From a bacterium (lineage in GTDB: Bacteria; Joyebacterota; Joyebacteria; Joyebacterales; Joyebacteraceae), in the NCBI GenBank assembly GCA_025774935.1, contig JALGZK010000027.1, positions 1-26,999 on the forward strand: a stretch of DNA of 26,999 bases. Direction: 5' to 3'. Below, one piece after another: positions 1-7,495 of this stretch; the stretch's first letter is position 1, and each line of letters starts with the position of its first letter. Position numbers and translations under genes: made by a program. Under the pieces are notes generated by a model. It was not told the DNA's origin. It made no database searches and saw only the letters and a program-made list of their open reading frames with translations.

Positions 1-1
1 C

Positions 2-646
2 TCCGTCACGGGGCGCTACGCCGCGCGCGAGGCCAGGAAGGCCCTCGACGCCGGGCTCCACGTGATGCTCTTCTCCGACAACGTCTCGGTCGAGGACGAG
101 GTCGCACTCAAGCGCCTCGCGCACGAGCGCGGCCTTCTCGTGATGGGACCCGACTGCGGGACGGCCATCGTGAACGGTGTCCCGCTCGCTTTCGCGAACG
201 TCGTCGATCGCGGCGAAATCGGAGTCGTGGCGGCGTCTGGTACGGGTCTTCAGGAGGTGAGCTCGATCATCTCGAGTGAAGGTGCCGGGATCTCGCAGGC
301 GCTCGGGACCGGCGGGCGCGACGTGAAGAAGGAGGTGGGCGGAATCACGTTCATCGATGCGTTGGGCGCCCTCACTGACGATCCCGAGACGAAGGTGATC
401 GTCCTTGTTTCCAAGTCGCCCGATGAGGAAGTGCTTGGGCGCGTCCGGAATGAGGTCGCGAGCATCACGAAGCCCGTTGTCGCCGTCTTGCTGGGCGCGC
501 AGATGGACGAACTCCCGGGCCCCGACGGGGTCGCTCGCTGGTCGGCTGCGACCCTCGACGAGGCTGCCTTTGCGGCTCTTGCTATCTCCGGGGGCCGAGA
601 TCCCTCCGGGGTCCGTGTTCTCCGCGGTACATTCGTGGACTCATGA
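2..646 (+). CDS. fdrA: FdrA/AllF N-terminal part (oxamate carbamoyltransferase subunit-like), truncated by window edge
   Basis: The reading frame is open from base 2, so the true start lies outside the window. The protein resembles the succinyl-CoA-synthetase-alpha-like half of FdrA. Visible family stretches are GLLVMGPDCGTAIVNGVPLA, GVVAASGTGLQEVSSIISSE and ALGTGGRDVKKEVGGITFID, followed by a Rossmann-like VIVLVSKSP segment. In E. coli, FdrA (AllF) with YlbE (AllG) and YlbF (AllH) forms oxamate carbamoyltransferase, which acts at the end of anaerobic allantoin breakdown and yields carbamoyl phosphate. Here the polypeptide stops at 646, and the part that would be the C-terminal half of a one-piece FdrA follows in another frame from an ATGA overlap (643-646). 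Family membership is clear. The substrate is inferred, because FdrA homologues also occur outside allantoin pathways. Confidence 0.88.
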   Translation, partial: SVTGRYAAREARKALDAGLHVMLFSDNVSVEDEVALKRLAHERGLLVMGPDCGTAIVNGVPLAFANVVDRGEIGVVAASGTGLQEVSSIISSEGAGISQALGTGGRDVKKEVGGITFIDALGALTDDPETKVIVLVSKSPDEEVLGRVRNEVASITKPVVAVLLGAQMDELPGPDGVARWSAATLDEAAFAALAISGGRDPSGVRVLRGTFVDS

Positions 647-1131
647 GCGGCGGGACGTTCGCCACCGAAGCCCAGGTGGTCCTCGAGGGCATGGTGCAAG
701 GCGTCTCCTCGAACGTTCCGACGGGCAGATCGACAAGGCTTGAGGATGTGCTCGCGAGCCAGGGTCACTCCATCATTGATCTCGGCTCGGACGAGTTCAC
801 GGTCGGGCGTCCACATCCCATGATCGACTACTCGATTCGCAAGCGTCGGATCGTCGAGGAGTCCGAGAACCCGGATGTCGCGGTCATCCTCCTCGACGTC
901 GTCATCGGCTACGGGTCGAACCCCGATCCGGCTGGCGAGCTCGTCGACGTGCTCACGGAGGCTGCGCAGAGAGTCACCGTCGTCTGTTCGGTCACGGGGA
1001 CCGATCAGGATCCGCAGTGCCGGCGGTCGGTCGAGAGCGACCTCGAAGCCGCAGGTGCCGTGGTCATGCCGACGAATGCCTCTGCTTCTCGCGCGGCCGG
1101 GTTCATCGCGCAGGGACTTGAGAAGACATGA
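643..1131 (+). CDS. fdrA: FdrA/AllF C-terminal part as a separate ORF
   Basis: This 162-residue protein matches the second, ligase-CoA-like half of FdrA. It starts with SGGTFATEAQ, then carries IIDLGSDEFTVGRPHPMID and VAVILLDVVIGYGSNPDPAG, and ends with SVTGTDQDPQ and a terminal helix. In one-piece FdrA proteins the SGGT segment directly follows a sequence like the end of the upstream ORF (RGTF), so nothing obvious is missing between the two parts. The start ATG overlaps the upstream stop as ATGA, which favours translational coupling. Its own stop overlaps the next start in the same way (1128-1131). It is either a natural gene fission or a frameshift in a single fdrA. The matching coupling at both junctions favours fission, but this cannot be settled from one sequence. 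Confidence 0.85.
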   Translation: MSGGTFATEAQVVLEGMVQGVSSNVPTGRSTRLEDVLASQGHSIIDLGSDEFTVGRPHPMIDYSIRKRRIVEESENPDVAVILLDVVIGYGSNPDPAGELVDVLTEAAQRVTVVCSVTGTDQDPQCRRSVESDLEAAGAVVMPTNASASRAAGFIAQGLEKT

Positions 1132-2540
1132 TGCCGATTCGTGACCTCTTCGGGAAAGAACTCAAGGTCGTGAACGTCGGGCTCTCCTCGTTCAAGGAGA
1201 GCCTCGACGAGGTCGGGGTCGAGGCGGTACAGGTCAATTGGCGGCCGCCGCTCGACGTCGATCCCGAAGCGGAAGGGCTCATCGCCGAGAAGCGCGCCGA
1301 GATCAGGCAAGCGAACGCGAAGGTCGTCGATATCATCCTCCGCGGGATGCCTCACCTCATCACGCTCGACAGGGCGGTCGACGTCATCCCAGGGATCGAG
1401 CAGAACCTCTTCCTTCACGCTGGACCGCCCATCACGTGGGACAGGATGTGTGGGCCGATGCGCGGCGCCATCATCGGCGGGCTCATCTACGAGGGGAGGG
1501 CTTCGACGCCCGAGGAAGCAGAGAGGCTCGCGGCGTCGGGCGAGATCGAGTTTGCGTCGTGCCACGAACACGAGACCGTCGGGCCGATGGCGGGTATCGT
1601 GACGCCGTCCATGCCGGTCTTCGTCCTCAGGAACGAGGAGTTCGGGAACCACGCCTACTGCACGATGAACGAGGGGCTCGGGAAGGTCCTCCGGTACGGA
1701 GCGTTCAGCGACGAGGTCATCGAGAAGCTCCGGTGGATGGCGGACGTTCTCTATCCGGCGCTCAAGGCCGCCCTCGAGAAGACCGGCCCGATCGACCTCA
1801 AGAACATCATCGCCCAGGCGCTCCACATGGGCGACGAGGTCCACAACCGGAATCGGGCTGCCACGTCGCTATTCTACAGGGCGATCGCTCCGGCAGTCGT
1901 CGAGACAGCCCCGGACAGCTCCACAGCGGCATCGGTCCTTGAGTTCATCAACGGGAACGACCACTTCTTCCTGAACCTTTCGATGCCCGCGTGCAAGGCA
2001 ACGCTCGACGCGGCGCGGAACATCCCGCTGAGCAGCGTCGTCGTGGCGATGACGCGGAACGGCACCGACTTCGGGATCCAACTTGCAGGGACGGGCGACG
2101 AGTGGTTCACTGGACCCGCCGACGTCCCGGACGCGCTCTTCTTCCCGGGCTACACGAAGGAGGACGCAAACCCCGACATCGGCGATAGCTCGATCACCGA
2201 GACGAACGGGCTCGGCGGGTTCGCCATTGCGGCTTCGCCTGCGATCGTGCAGTTCGTTGGCGGGAGCACGTCGGACGCGATCTCCTATACGAGGCAGATG
2301 TACGAGATCACCGCGGCGGAGAACAACGTCTATCAGATCCCGTACCTCGACTTCCGGGGGACGCCGACCGGGATTGACGTGATCAAGGTGGTTGAGACCG
2401 GCATCCTGCCGTTCATCGACACTGGGGTGGCGCACAGGGAGCCGGGAATCGGGCAGGTGGGAGCAGGCGTTCTTTCCGCGTCGCCCTCCCCGTTCCCCAA
2501 GGCGTACGAAGGACTCTCACGGACGGCTGAGCGCAGCTGA
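1128..2540 (+). CDS. allG: AllG/YlbE family protein (DUF1116), oxamate carbamoyltransferase subunit-like
   Basis: This 470-residue protein is the typical length for DUF1116 and looks like E. coli YlbE/AllG throughout. Recognisable blocks are LFLHAGPPITWDRMCGPMRG near residues 94-113, CHEHETVGPMAGIVTPSMPV, NHAYCTMNEGLGKVLRYGAF, MGDEVHNRN, VVAMTRNGTDFGIQLAG, ANPDIGDSSITETNGLGG and VVETGILPFIDTGVAHREPG near the C-terminus. In E. coli it is one of three subunits of oxamate carbamoyltransferase. The ATG at 1128 overlaps the stop of the FdrA C-terminal ORF (ATGA), and a second in-frame ATG lies at 1131. The third E. coli subunit, AllH/YlbF (DUF2877), is not seen downstream and could only lie upstream of the window. 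The family call is firm; the exact carbamoyl acceptor is inferred. Confidence 0.9.
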   Translation: MMPIRDLFGKELKVVNVGLSSFKESLDEVGVEAVQVNWRPPLDVDPEAEGLIAEKRAEIRQANAKVVDIILRGMPHLITLDRAVDVIPGIEQNLFLHAGPPITWDRMCGPMRGAIIGGLIYEGRASTPEEAERLAASGEIEFASCHEHETVGPMAGIVTPSMPVFVLRNEEFGNHAYCTMNEGLGKVLRYGAFSDEVIEKLRWMADVLYPALKAALEKTGPIDLKNIIAQALHMGDEVHNRNRAATSLFYRAIAPAVVETAPDSSTAASVLEFINGNDHFFLNLSMPACKATLDAARNIPLSSVVVAMTRNGTDFGIQLAGTGDEWFTGPADVPDALFFPGYTKEDANPDIGDSSITETNGLGGFAIAASPAIVQFVGGSTSDAISYTRQMYEITAAENNVYQIPYLDFRGTPTGIDVIKVVETGILPFIDTGVAHREPGIGQVGAGVLSASPSPFPKAYEGLSRTAERS

Positions 2541-2565
2541 CGAGACCTACCCACGGAGGCCACGA

Positions 2566-3384
2566 ATGACCACCACCAAGTTCCTACAACTCATGCAGTC
2601 CGCCCGCATCTACGACCTCACCCAACCCTTGAGCATCCACACGCCGCCGTGGCCGAGCTACATGCCGATGGGGCTCCAGTACTTCAAGCGGATCGCCGGG
2701 GCGCACATGGGGCAGGGCGCGAACGGGCAGATCATGACGACGAGCAACCACGTCGGAACCCACATGGACGGCGAGATCCACTTCCACGCGAGCGGCCGCG
2801 CGATCGGGCAGGTGCCCCTCGAGGAGTGGATCGGCCCGGGCGTGGTCGTCGACATCTCGGACGACGTCGAGGACTACAGCCTCTACTCGCCCGACATGAT
2901 CACGAGCCGCGTCGACGTGCAGAAGGGCGACATCCTCATCATCAACACCGGCTACCACAGGTACGCCTGGGACCAGCGGGGCTCGGACGAGATCCGCTAC
3001 TTCGTCAAGCACCCCGGGCCCGACCCCGACTTCCACAAGTGGGCGCTCAGGATGAAGCTCAAGTGGATCGGCGTCGACTGCGGGAGCGCCGACCACCCGA
3101 TGAACACGATCATCAAGGACTGGCACCCCGGGCTCTTCGCGAAGGCCGAGGCGAAGCTCAGGAAGGACTACGGCAAGAGCTGGGACGAGATGTTCCCGCC
3201 GGAGACCTACTACCAGGTGATGCATCTCAAGCTCTTCCCGAAGAAGCTCGTGCACGCCGAGAACCTGGGCGGGGAAATCGACAAGGTCTCGAACCAGCGC
3301 TGCTGGATCGGATGCTTCCCCTTGAGGGGGATTGAACTCGAGTCCTCGATGTGTAGAATCATCGCGATGCTCCCTCCGAAGTAG
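2566..3384 (+). CDS. Cyclase/kynurenine formamidase-like metal-dependent hydrolase
   Basis: This 272-residue protein belongs to the cyclase family, which includes kynurenine formamidase (KynB) and isatin hydrolase. These enzymes use a divalent-metal site to cleave an amide or open a lactam ring. The metal-binding signature HVGTHMDGEIHF is intact (His62, His66, Asp68, His72). A second block, VHAENLGG (His230, Glu232), matches the catalytic His/Glu region near the C-terminus. The start at 2566 is chosen because GGAGG at 2555-2559 precedes it by six bases; the frame is open further upstream but has no homology there. It follows allG by 25 bp and precedes the hydroxylase FAD subunit by 9 bp, so it is very probably in the same operon. 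The context suggests hydrolysis of an oxidised N-heterocycle or an amide derived from it, rather than tryptophan catabolism. The substrate is unknown. Confidence 0.85.
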   Translation: MTTTKFLQLMQSARIYDLTQPLSIHTPPWPSYMPMGLQYFKRIAGAHMGQGANGQIMTTSNHVGTHMDGEIHFHASGRAIGQVPLEEWIGPGVVVDISDDVEDYSLYSPDMITSRVDVQKGDILIINTGYHRYAWDQRGSDEIRYFVKHPGPDPDFHKWALRMKLKWIGVDCGSADHPMNTIIKDWHPGLFAKAEAKLRKDYGKSWDEMFPPETYYQVMHLKLFPKKLVHAENLGGEIDKVSNQRCWIGCFPLRGIELESSMCRIIAMLPPK

Positions 3385-3393
3385 GGGACAGGT

Positions 3394-4281
3394 ATGCCCA
3401 TCGCGCACGAGTTCGACTACGTGAAACCCGCGAGCCTCGAGGAGGCGGTCGCGATCCTCGCGGAGCGTCCGGGCGCGCAGGTCCTGGCGGGCGGCACCGA
3501 CCTCGTCGGCTGGCTCAGGGACGAGTTCGTCGAGCCGTCGGTTCTCGTTGACATCAAGGGCCTAGATGGGCTTCACGGCATCGAGTTCGCCGACGGCATC
3601 CTCTCCATCGGTTCCCTCACCACGTTCACCGAGCTCATCGAATCGGAGACCGTTAGGTCTCACGCGCCGCTCCTCTACGAGATGGGGCGCACGGTCGCGT
3701 CGACGGGCATCCGGAACCGCGCCACCGTGGTCGGGAACATCTGCTCTGCCGTGCCGTGCTGCGACGCGGGGCCGGTGCTCCTGGTGTACGATGCGATCGT
3801 CCACGCGACCGGGATCGCGGGCGCAAGGACCATCCCCATACGGGAGTGGTTTGTCGGCAACAAGCGGACGGTGCTCCCGCCGGACGAGATCGTGACCGGT
3901 GTGACGATCCGTCTCCCGATGTGTGGGCACGGCGCCGCCTACGTCAAGCTCGGACGCTACCGGGGCGAGGACCTCGCGCAGGCGAGCGTAGCCGTCGTGT
4001 CGCTTCCCGGGAACGCGTACCGCATCGCGTTCGGGGCGGTGGCGGCCACGCCAGTGCGCGCCCAGAGGATCGAGGCGGTGCTTGAGGGCAGGGAGCTCGA
4101 TCAGTCCGCGGTCGACGCGGCGAAGGGACTCGTCCCGGAAGAGACCTCGCCCATCACAGACGTCCGGGCGTCGCAGGAGTACCGGGAGCTCATGCTCCCG
4201 ATCATGCTCGAGCGGGGACTCAGGGCCGCCGTCGCGAGACGCGACGGAGAAGGCCCCGAGTACGGCACCCGGTTCATCTAG
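3394..4281 (+). CDS. Molybdenum hydroxylase FAD-binding (medium) subunit, xanthine dehydrogenase/CO dehydrogenase family
   Basis: This 295-residue protein has the usual size of a CoxM/XdhB-type subunit. It passes electrons from the 2Fe-2S subunit to NAD or another acceptor through FAD. The first FAD loop, LAGGTDLVG, lies at residues 31-39. The second flavin region is GIRNRATVVGNICSAVPCCD, close to the usual T-x-GGN-x-C block but with Val in place of the first Gly. The C-terminal CO_deh_flav_C region (YVKLGRYRGEDLAQASVAV) follows. It sits 9 bp after the cyclase gene and 8 bp before the 2Fe-2S subunit, so it is tightly coupled to both. The large subunit is not adjacent but lies at 7496-9844. 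Which heterocycle or aldehyde is oxidised cannot be read from this subunit. Confidence 0.9.
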   Translation: MPIAHEFDYVKPASLEEAVAILAERPGAQVLAGGTDLVGWLRDEFVEPSVLVDIKGLDGLHGIEFADGILSIGSLTTFTELIESETVRSHAPLLYEMGRTVASTGIRNRATVVGNICSAVPCCDAGPVLLVYDAIVHATGIAGARTIPIREWFVGNKRTVLPPDEIVTGVTIRLPMCGHGAAYVKLGRYRGEDLAQASVAVVSLPGNAYRIAFGAVAATPVRAQRIEAVLEGRELDQSAVDAAKGLVPEETSPITDVRASQEYRELMLPIMLERGLRAAVARRDGEGPEYGTRFI

Positions 4282-4289
4282 GACACGCC

Positions 4290-4757
4290 ATGAAGACGAC
4301 CATCACCCTGAATGTGAACGGCGAGGAGCGGGAGGTCGACGTCGAGCCGAGCGACACGCTCCTCGACGTCCTCCGCGCGAAGATCGGGGTCAAGAGCCCG
4401 AAGGTCGGCTGCGAGCGCGGGGACTGCGGGAGCTGCACCGTCCTCCTCGACGGGAAGAGCGTCCGGAGCTGCCTCGTCCTCGCGATCGAGGCGGACGGCC
4501 AGGGCGTCATCACGGTCGAGGGTCTCGCGAGGGACGGGGCGAACGAGCTCCAGGAGGCCTTCGTCGAGACGAACGCGTTCCAGTGCGGGTTCTGCGCGCC
4601 GGGGACCGTCCTCTCCGTGTCCGAGCTCCTCGCGAAGAACCCGAGCCCGACCGTGGAGGAGATCAAGGAGTCGATCTCCGGGAACCTCTGCCGGTGCACG
4701 GGCTACGAGCCGATCGTGGAGGCGGTGCTCACGCTGACCGGAAAGGGCACGAAGTAG
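4290..4757 (+). CDS. Molybdenum hydroxylase 2Fe-2S (small) subunit
   Basis: This 155-residue protein carries the complete eight-cysteine pattern for two 2Fe-2S clusters. The N-terminal plant-ferredoxin-like domain has Cys41, Cys46, Cys49 and Cys61 ([17 protein letters not shown]...SCL). The C-terminal four-helix domain has Cys99, Cys102, Cys134 and Cys136 (QCGFCAPG and [11 protein letters not shown]). This is the CoxS/XdhC-type electron-transfer subunit that links the molybdopterin site to the FAD subunit. It is encoded 8 bp after the FAD subunit, with 64 bp before the aquaporin start. All ligands are present, so the subunit should be functional. Confidence 0.95.
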   Translation: MKTTITLNVNGEEREVDVEPSDTLLDVLRAKIGVKSPKVGCERGDCGSCTVLLDGKSVRSCLVLAIEADGQGVITVEGLARDGANELQEAFVETNAFQCGFCAPGTVLSVSELLAKNPSPTVEEIKESISGNLCRCTGYEPIVEAVLTLTGKGTK

Positions 4758-4821
4758 GACTGGCCGAGCGCGGCCGTTCGGACGGGTGTCGACGGAGGGC
4801 GCCGGAGCAAAGGGGGGCACG

Positions 4822-5523
4822 ATGCATCTCTCGAAGCGGTTGGGCGCGGAGTTCTTCGGGACGTTCTGGCTCGTGTTCGGCGGGTGCGGGAGCGCGGTCC
4901 TGGCCGCGGGGTTCCCGAACGTCGGCATCGGGCTCCTCGGCGTGTCGCTCGCGTTCGGCCTCACCGTCCTCACGATGGCCTACGCGATCGGGCACGTCTC
5001 CGGCTGCCACCTGAACCCCGCCGTCTCGCTCGGCCTCTGGGCGGGCGGACGGTTCCCCGCGAAGGACCTCCTGCCGTACATCGTGGCGCAGGTCCTGGGC
5101 GGCATCGTCGCCGGCGGGCTCCTCTACCTCATCGCGAGCGGGTCGCCGACCTACGACATCGCCGTCAACGGACTCGCGGCGAACGGCTACGGCGCGCACT
5201 CGCCGGGCGGGTACTCGCTCGTGGCGTGCTTGGTTGCTGAGATCGTGCTCACGTTCATGTTCCTCATGATCATCCTCGGTGCGACCGACAAGCGGGCGCC
5301 GGCCGGGTTCGCACCGATCGCGATCGGGCTCGCGCTCACGCTCATTCATCTGATCTCGATTCCGGTGACGAACACGTCGGTGAACCCGGCGCGGAGTACG
5401 GGGCCCGCCATCTTCGTCGGCGGCTGGGCGATCCAGCAGCTCTGGCTCTTCTGGCTCGCGCCGATCGTGGGCGCGATCATCGCCGGGTTCGTCTACCCGC
5501 GGATCGCGGGGAAGCAGCAGTAG
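4822..5523 (+). CDS. aqpZ: Aquaporin Z
   Basis: This 233-residue inner-membrane channel is close to the 231 residues of E. coli AqpZ. Both pore motifs are present: HLNPAVS in the first half and SVNPARS in the second. The selectivity-filter block [18 protein letters not shown] is nearly the same as in AqpZ, including the His, Thr and Arg, and this predicts a water-selective channel. The start at 4822 is preferred over an in-frame GTG at 4786 because AGGGGGG at 4811-4817 is well placed and [18 protein letters not shown] is the usual N-terminus. Its base composition resembles the hydroxylase genes. Its place directly after the 2Fe-2S subunit suggests co-transcription. A role in the pathway, such as osmotic balance or passage of small neutral products, is speculation. 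Confidence 0.95.
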   Translation: MHLSKRLGAEFFGTFWLVFGGCGSAVLAAGFPNVGIGLLGVSLAFGLTVLTMAYAIGHVSGCHLNPAVSLGLWAGGRFPAKDLLPYIVAQVLGGIVAGGLLYLIASGSPTYDIAVNGLAANGYGAHSPGGYSLVACLVAEIVLTFMFLMIILGATDKRAPAGFAPIAIGLALTLIHLISIPVTNTSVNPARSTGPAIFVGGWAIQQLWLFWLAPIVGAIIAGFVYPRIAGKQQ

Positions 5524-5551
5524 GGTGGTCCTGGGTGAGCACGTGTCGCTC

Positions 5552-5599
5552 GGCTGGCCGCCCGGACGACCAGCCATGGATGCTGGGGATTCAGCATCC
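5552..5599 (+). other. Two tandem hairpins between aqpZ and the protease gene
   Basis: The first inverted repeat pairs GGCTGG (5552-5557) with CCAGCC (5570-5575) across a 12-nt loop. The second pairs GGATGCTG (5578-5585) with CAGCATCC (5592-5599) across a 6-nt loop. They sit back to back just upstream of the AGGAGGT ribosome binding site at 5604. There is no T-run, so a classic intrinsic terminator is not supported. They could be a processing or stability element, or a boundary of inserted DNA. Confidence 0.5.
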
Positions 5600-5613
5600 G
5601 GACAGGAGGTGAG

Positions 5614-7056
5614 ATGATTAACGCTCAATCGTCACTCCGGCTCGCTCTGCTGGTTGGTCTGTTGGTCTCAATCGTCTCGATCGCCGTTGCCGAGCCCGAA
5701 GTTGCGGAAGAAACTGTGATCTTCCGCGCACTCAGAGATGGCGTGTTCACGGTCTTCACTGACCGAGGCCACGGCAGCGCGTTCCTTGTCGACGAGTCAG
5801 GTCTTCTGCTGACGAATTCCCACGTGATCGCGTCCTCGAGCCAGATTTCCGTTCAACTCGATGACACCACGCGAGTGTCGGCGGAGTTGGTGGCTGAAGA
5901 CACGTTGCTCGACATCGCCGTTCTTGCCGTGTCGCCCCAAGTCGTGAGGGGGCGACCGATCTTGACGCTGGCGACAAGAGAGGCCGGTGATTTGGCGTTC
6001 GAGGGTGAGGAAGTCATTGCCATAGGCGGTCCACTCAACCCAATGAGGATTCTCACCTCGGGGACCGTAAGCAAGGTAGAGGACCGGGCGATAATATCGG
6101 ATGTCGACATCAGCCCAGGCAACTCCGGGGGACCTCTCATCAACACGGATTCGGAGGTCATCGGTATCAACACCTTCCGAGATCCCTTGCTCGGGGGGGC
6201 AGGAGTCTCCGGGAGTCTGCCAATCAGTCTCGCCATTCCGTTCCTCGAGATGGGGAGAGGGTGGGCTCAGGGCGTTGCTCCTCCAGCCACACGACTACCC
6301 GTGGTTCCTCCGCACCCGTATCCAGCGAAGGGCCTCGAATGGGCGGGGAAGAGGAGTCACATAGAGGACAACTACGTGGTGCATGGCGTCCCGGGCTTCG
6401 AGGTGAACATCGTCACGCCACCGCGACGGCACTTCCTTGAGACGTACATCCAAGGAGCGCTTGCCGAGGAACAGCAGGATCACGAGACCGAAGTCGGCAC
6501 GGATGAGGATGAGCTGTACGATCCGCTCGGCGACGATCTCAGGGAGTGGCGCGAGTACGTCGGCGATTTCGCTCCACTGGTCGGCATCGCCGTGACTCCG
6601 AAGATTGGTGAGACCGATGCAAGCAGCTTCCTCAATCTCCTCGGTACCGCGGCCGGAGTTGCCACCGCCGTCAGCGGGCCTGTCTCCGTCTCCTTCGGCT
6701 ACGATGCGTACGAGTTCCAGGGTGACCTCCAGGACTTCAAACTGCTCGAAGACGACCGACCCGTGCAGGGGGTTTACCGAATCATGGGGACGATGCCGGT
6801 GCCCGTCGAGACTTGGTCAGACTATAAGGACGACATCGTTCACCACGGCGTCTTCCAGTATCTCCCCGAGGTCTTCGGCGCCCCGGACTCGGAGCAGCTG
6901 CATTTCCGGATCGTCGATCTGAAGAACCCGACGACGGAAATCGACGTGAAGATTCCGCGCAAGTGCCTCGAGCAGATCGCGGTCGACTTCGAGCCGTACC
7001 GCATGATGCTGGACGCGAGGAAGACCGAACTCGTCGTAGGAAGAGAGGAGCGCTGA
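5614..7056 (+). CDS. Secreted trypsin-like serine protease (S1/HtrA-type protease domain) with unknown C-terminal region
   Basis: This 480-residue protein has a signal peptide, with likely cleavage after SIAVA at residue 26. The protease domain (about 35-210) carries a full catalytic triad: His70 in LLTNSHV, Asp100 in DTLLDIAV and Ser171 in SPGNSGGPL. This matches HtrA/DegP-like chymotrypsin-fold enzymes acting in the periplasm or outside. No PDZ domain is recognised. Residues from about 215 to 480 match nothing I know. The start is well supported by AGGAGGT at 5604-5610. The gene and its downstream lipoprotein partner use less GC-rich codons than the aquaporin and hydroxylase genes around them, and they separate the hydroxylase large subunit from its partners. 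Transfer into the operon is therefore plausible. Confidence 0.85.
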   Translation: MINAQSSLRLALLVGLLVSIVSIAVAEPEVAEETVIFRALRDGVFTVFTDRGHGSAFLVDESGLLLTNSHVIASSSQISVQLDDTTRVSAELVAEDTLLDIAVLAVSPQVVRGRPILTLATREAGDLAFEGEEVIAIGGPLNPMRILTSGTVSKVEDRAIISDVDISPGNSGGPLINTDSEVIGINTFRDPLLGGAGVSGSLPISLAIPFLEMGRGWAQGVAPPATRLPVVPPHPYPAKGLEWAGKRSHIEDNYVVHGVPGFEVNIVTPPRRHFLETYIQGALAEEQQDHETEVGTDEDELYDPLGDDLREWREYVGDFAPLVGIAVTPKIGETDASSFLNLLGTAAGVATAVSGPVSVSFGYDAYEFQGDLQDFKLLEDDRPVQGVYRIMGTMPVPVETWSDYKDDIVHHGVFQYLPEVFGAPDSEQLHFRIVDLKNPTTEIDVKIPRKCLEQIAVDFEPYRMMLDARKTELVVGREER

Positions 7057-7057
7057 C

Positions 7058-7444
7058 ATGCCGTTGCGCCGCGATCTTACCTCTGCCCAGAGGAAGCCCC
7101 TCGTGCTTGCGGCCGTCGTCTCCCTTGCGTGCATTCTCTCCGGCTGCGCTACTACGTACACCTACTCGTGCCCCGGGCACAACAGCTTCGGGGATGAGAA
7201 TGTGTCGCAGTTGCACGTCGGGATGGACTCCGCCGATGTGTTCGAGATCTTCGGCCAACCTGATGAGGAACTCGATGCGAGATTCGGGGCGGATGTCGGT
7301 GACGAGTGGACCGGTCGAGTCTGGATCTACTTCATCGAGCGCGACTGGGTGTACAAGTACGCGATACGGTACAAGAAGAACGTGTTCGTGTTCTATCCAG
7401 TCGACGGGCAGCTGCTGTTGAACAACTGGGAATTCGAGTCGTAG
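7058..7444 (+). CDS. Small lipoprotein with BamE/SmpA-like region
   Basis: This 128-residue protein has a lipoprotein signal peptide ending in the lipobox LSGC (Cys30), so it should be acylated and membrane-anchored, facing the periplasm. The mature part contains LHVGMDSADVFEIFGQPDEE, which looks like the 'G-M-x3-V-x3-hG-P' block of BamE/SmpA/OmlA-type folds, followed by aromatic beta-strand-like segments (VWIYFIERDWVYKY, NVFVFYP). The start lies 1 bp after the stop of the protease, with GAGAGGAG at 7043-7050, so the two are a translation unit. Its function may be tied to the protease, for example as partner or inhibitor, but nothing in the sequence proves that. It shares the protease's lower GC. 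Confidence 0.75.
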   Translation: MPLRRDLTSAQRKPLVLAAVVSLACILSGCATTYTYSCPGHNSFGDENVSQLHVGMDSADVFEIFGQPDEELDARFGADVGDEWTGRVWIYFIERDWVYKYAIRYKKNVFVFYPVDGQLLLNNWEFES

Positions 7445-7495
7445 AGGAGACTACTCTCGCTCGTTCGCACGACGATCACTCGGACTGGACACCAC

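Noticed and set aside
2392-2565. N-terminal extension of the cyclase-family gene into allG
   Set aside because: It overlaps allG, has no homology, and a good ribosome binding site precedes the ATG at 2566.
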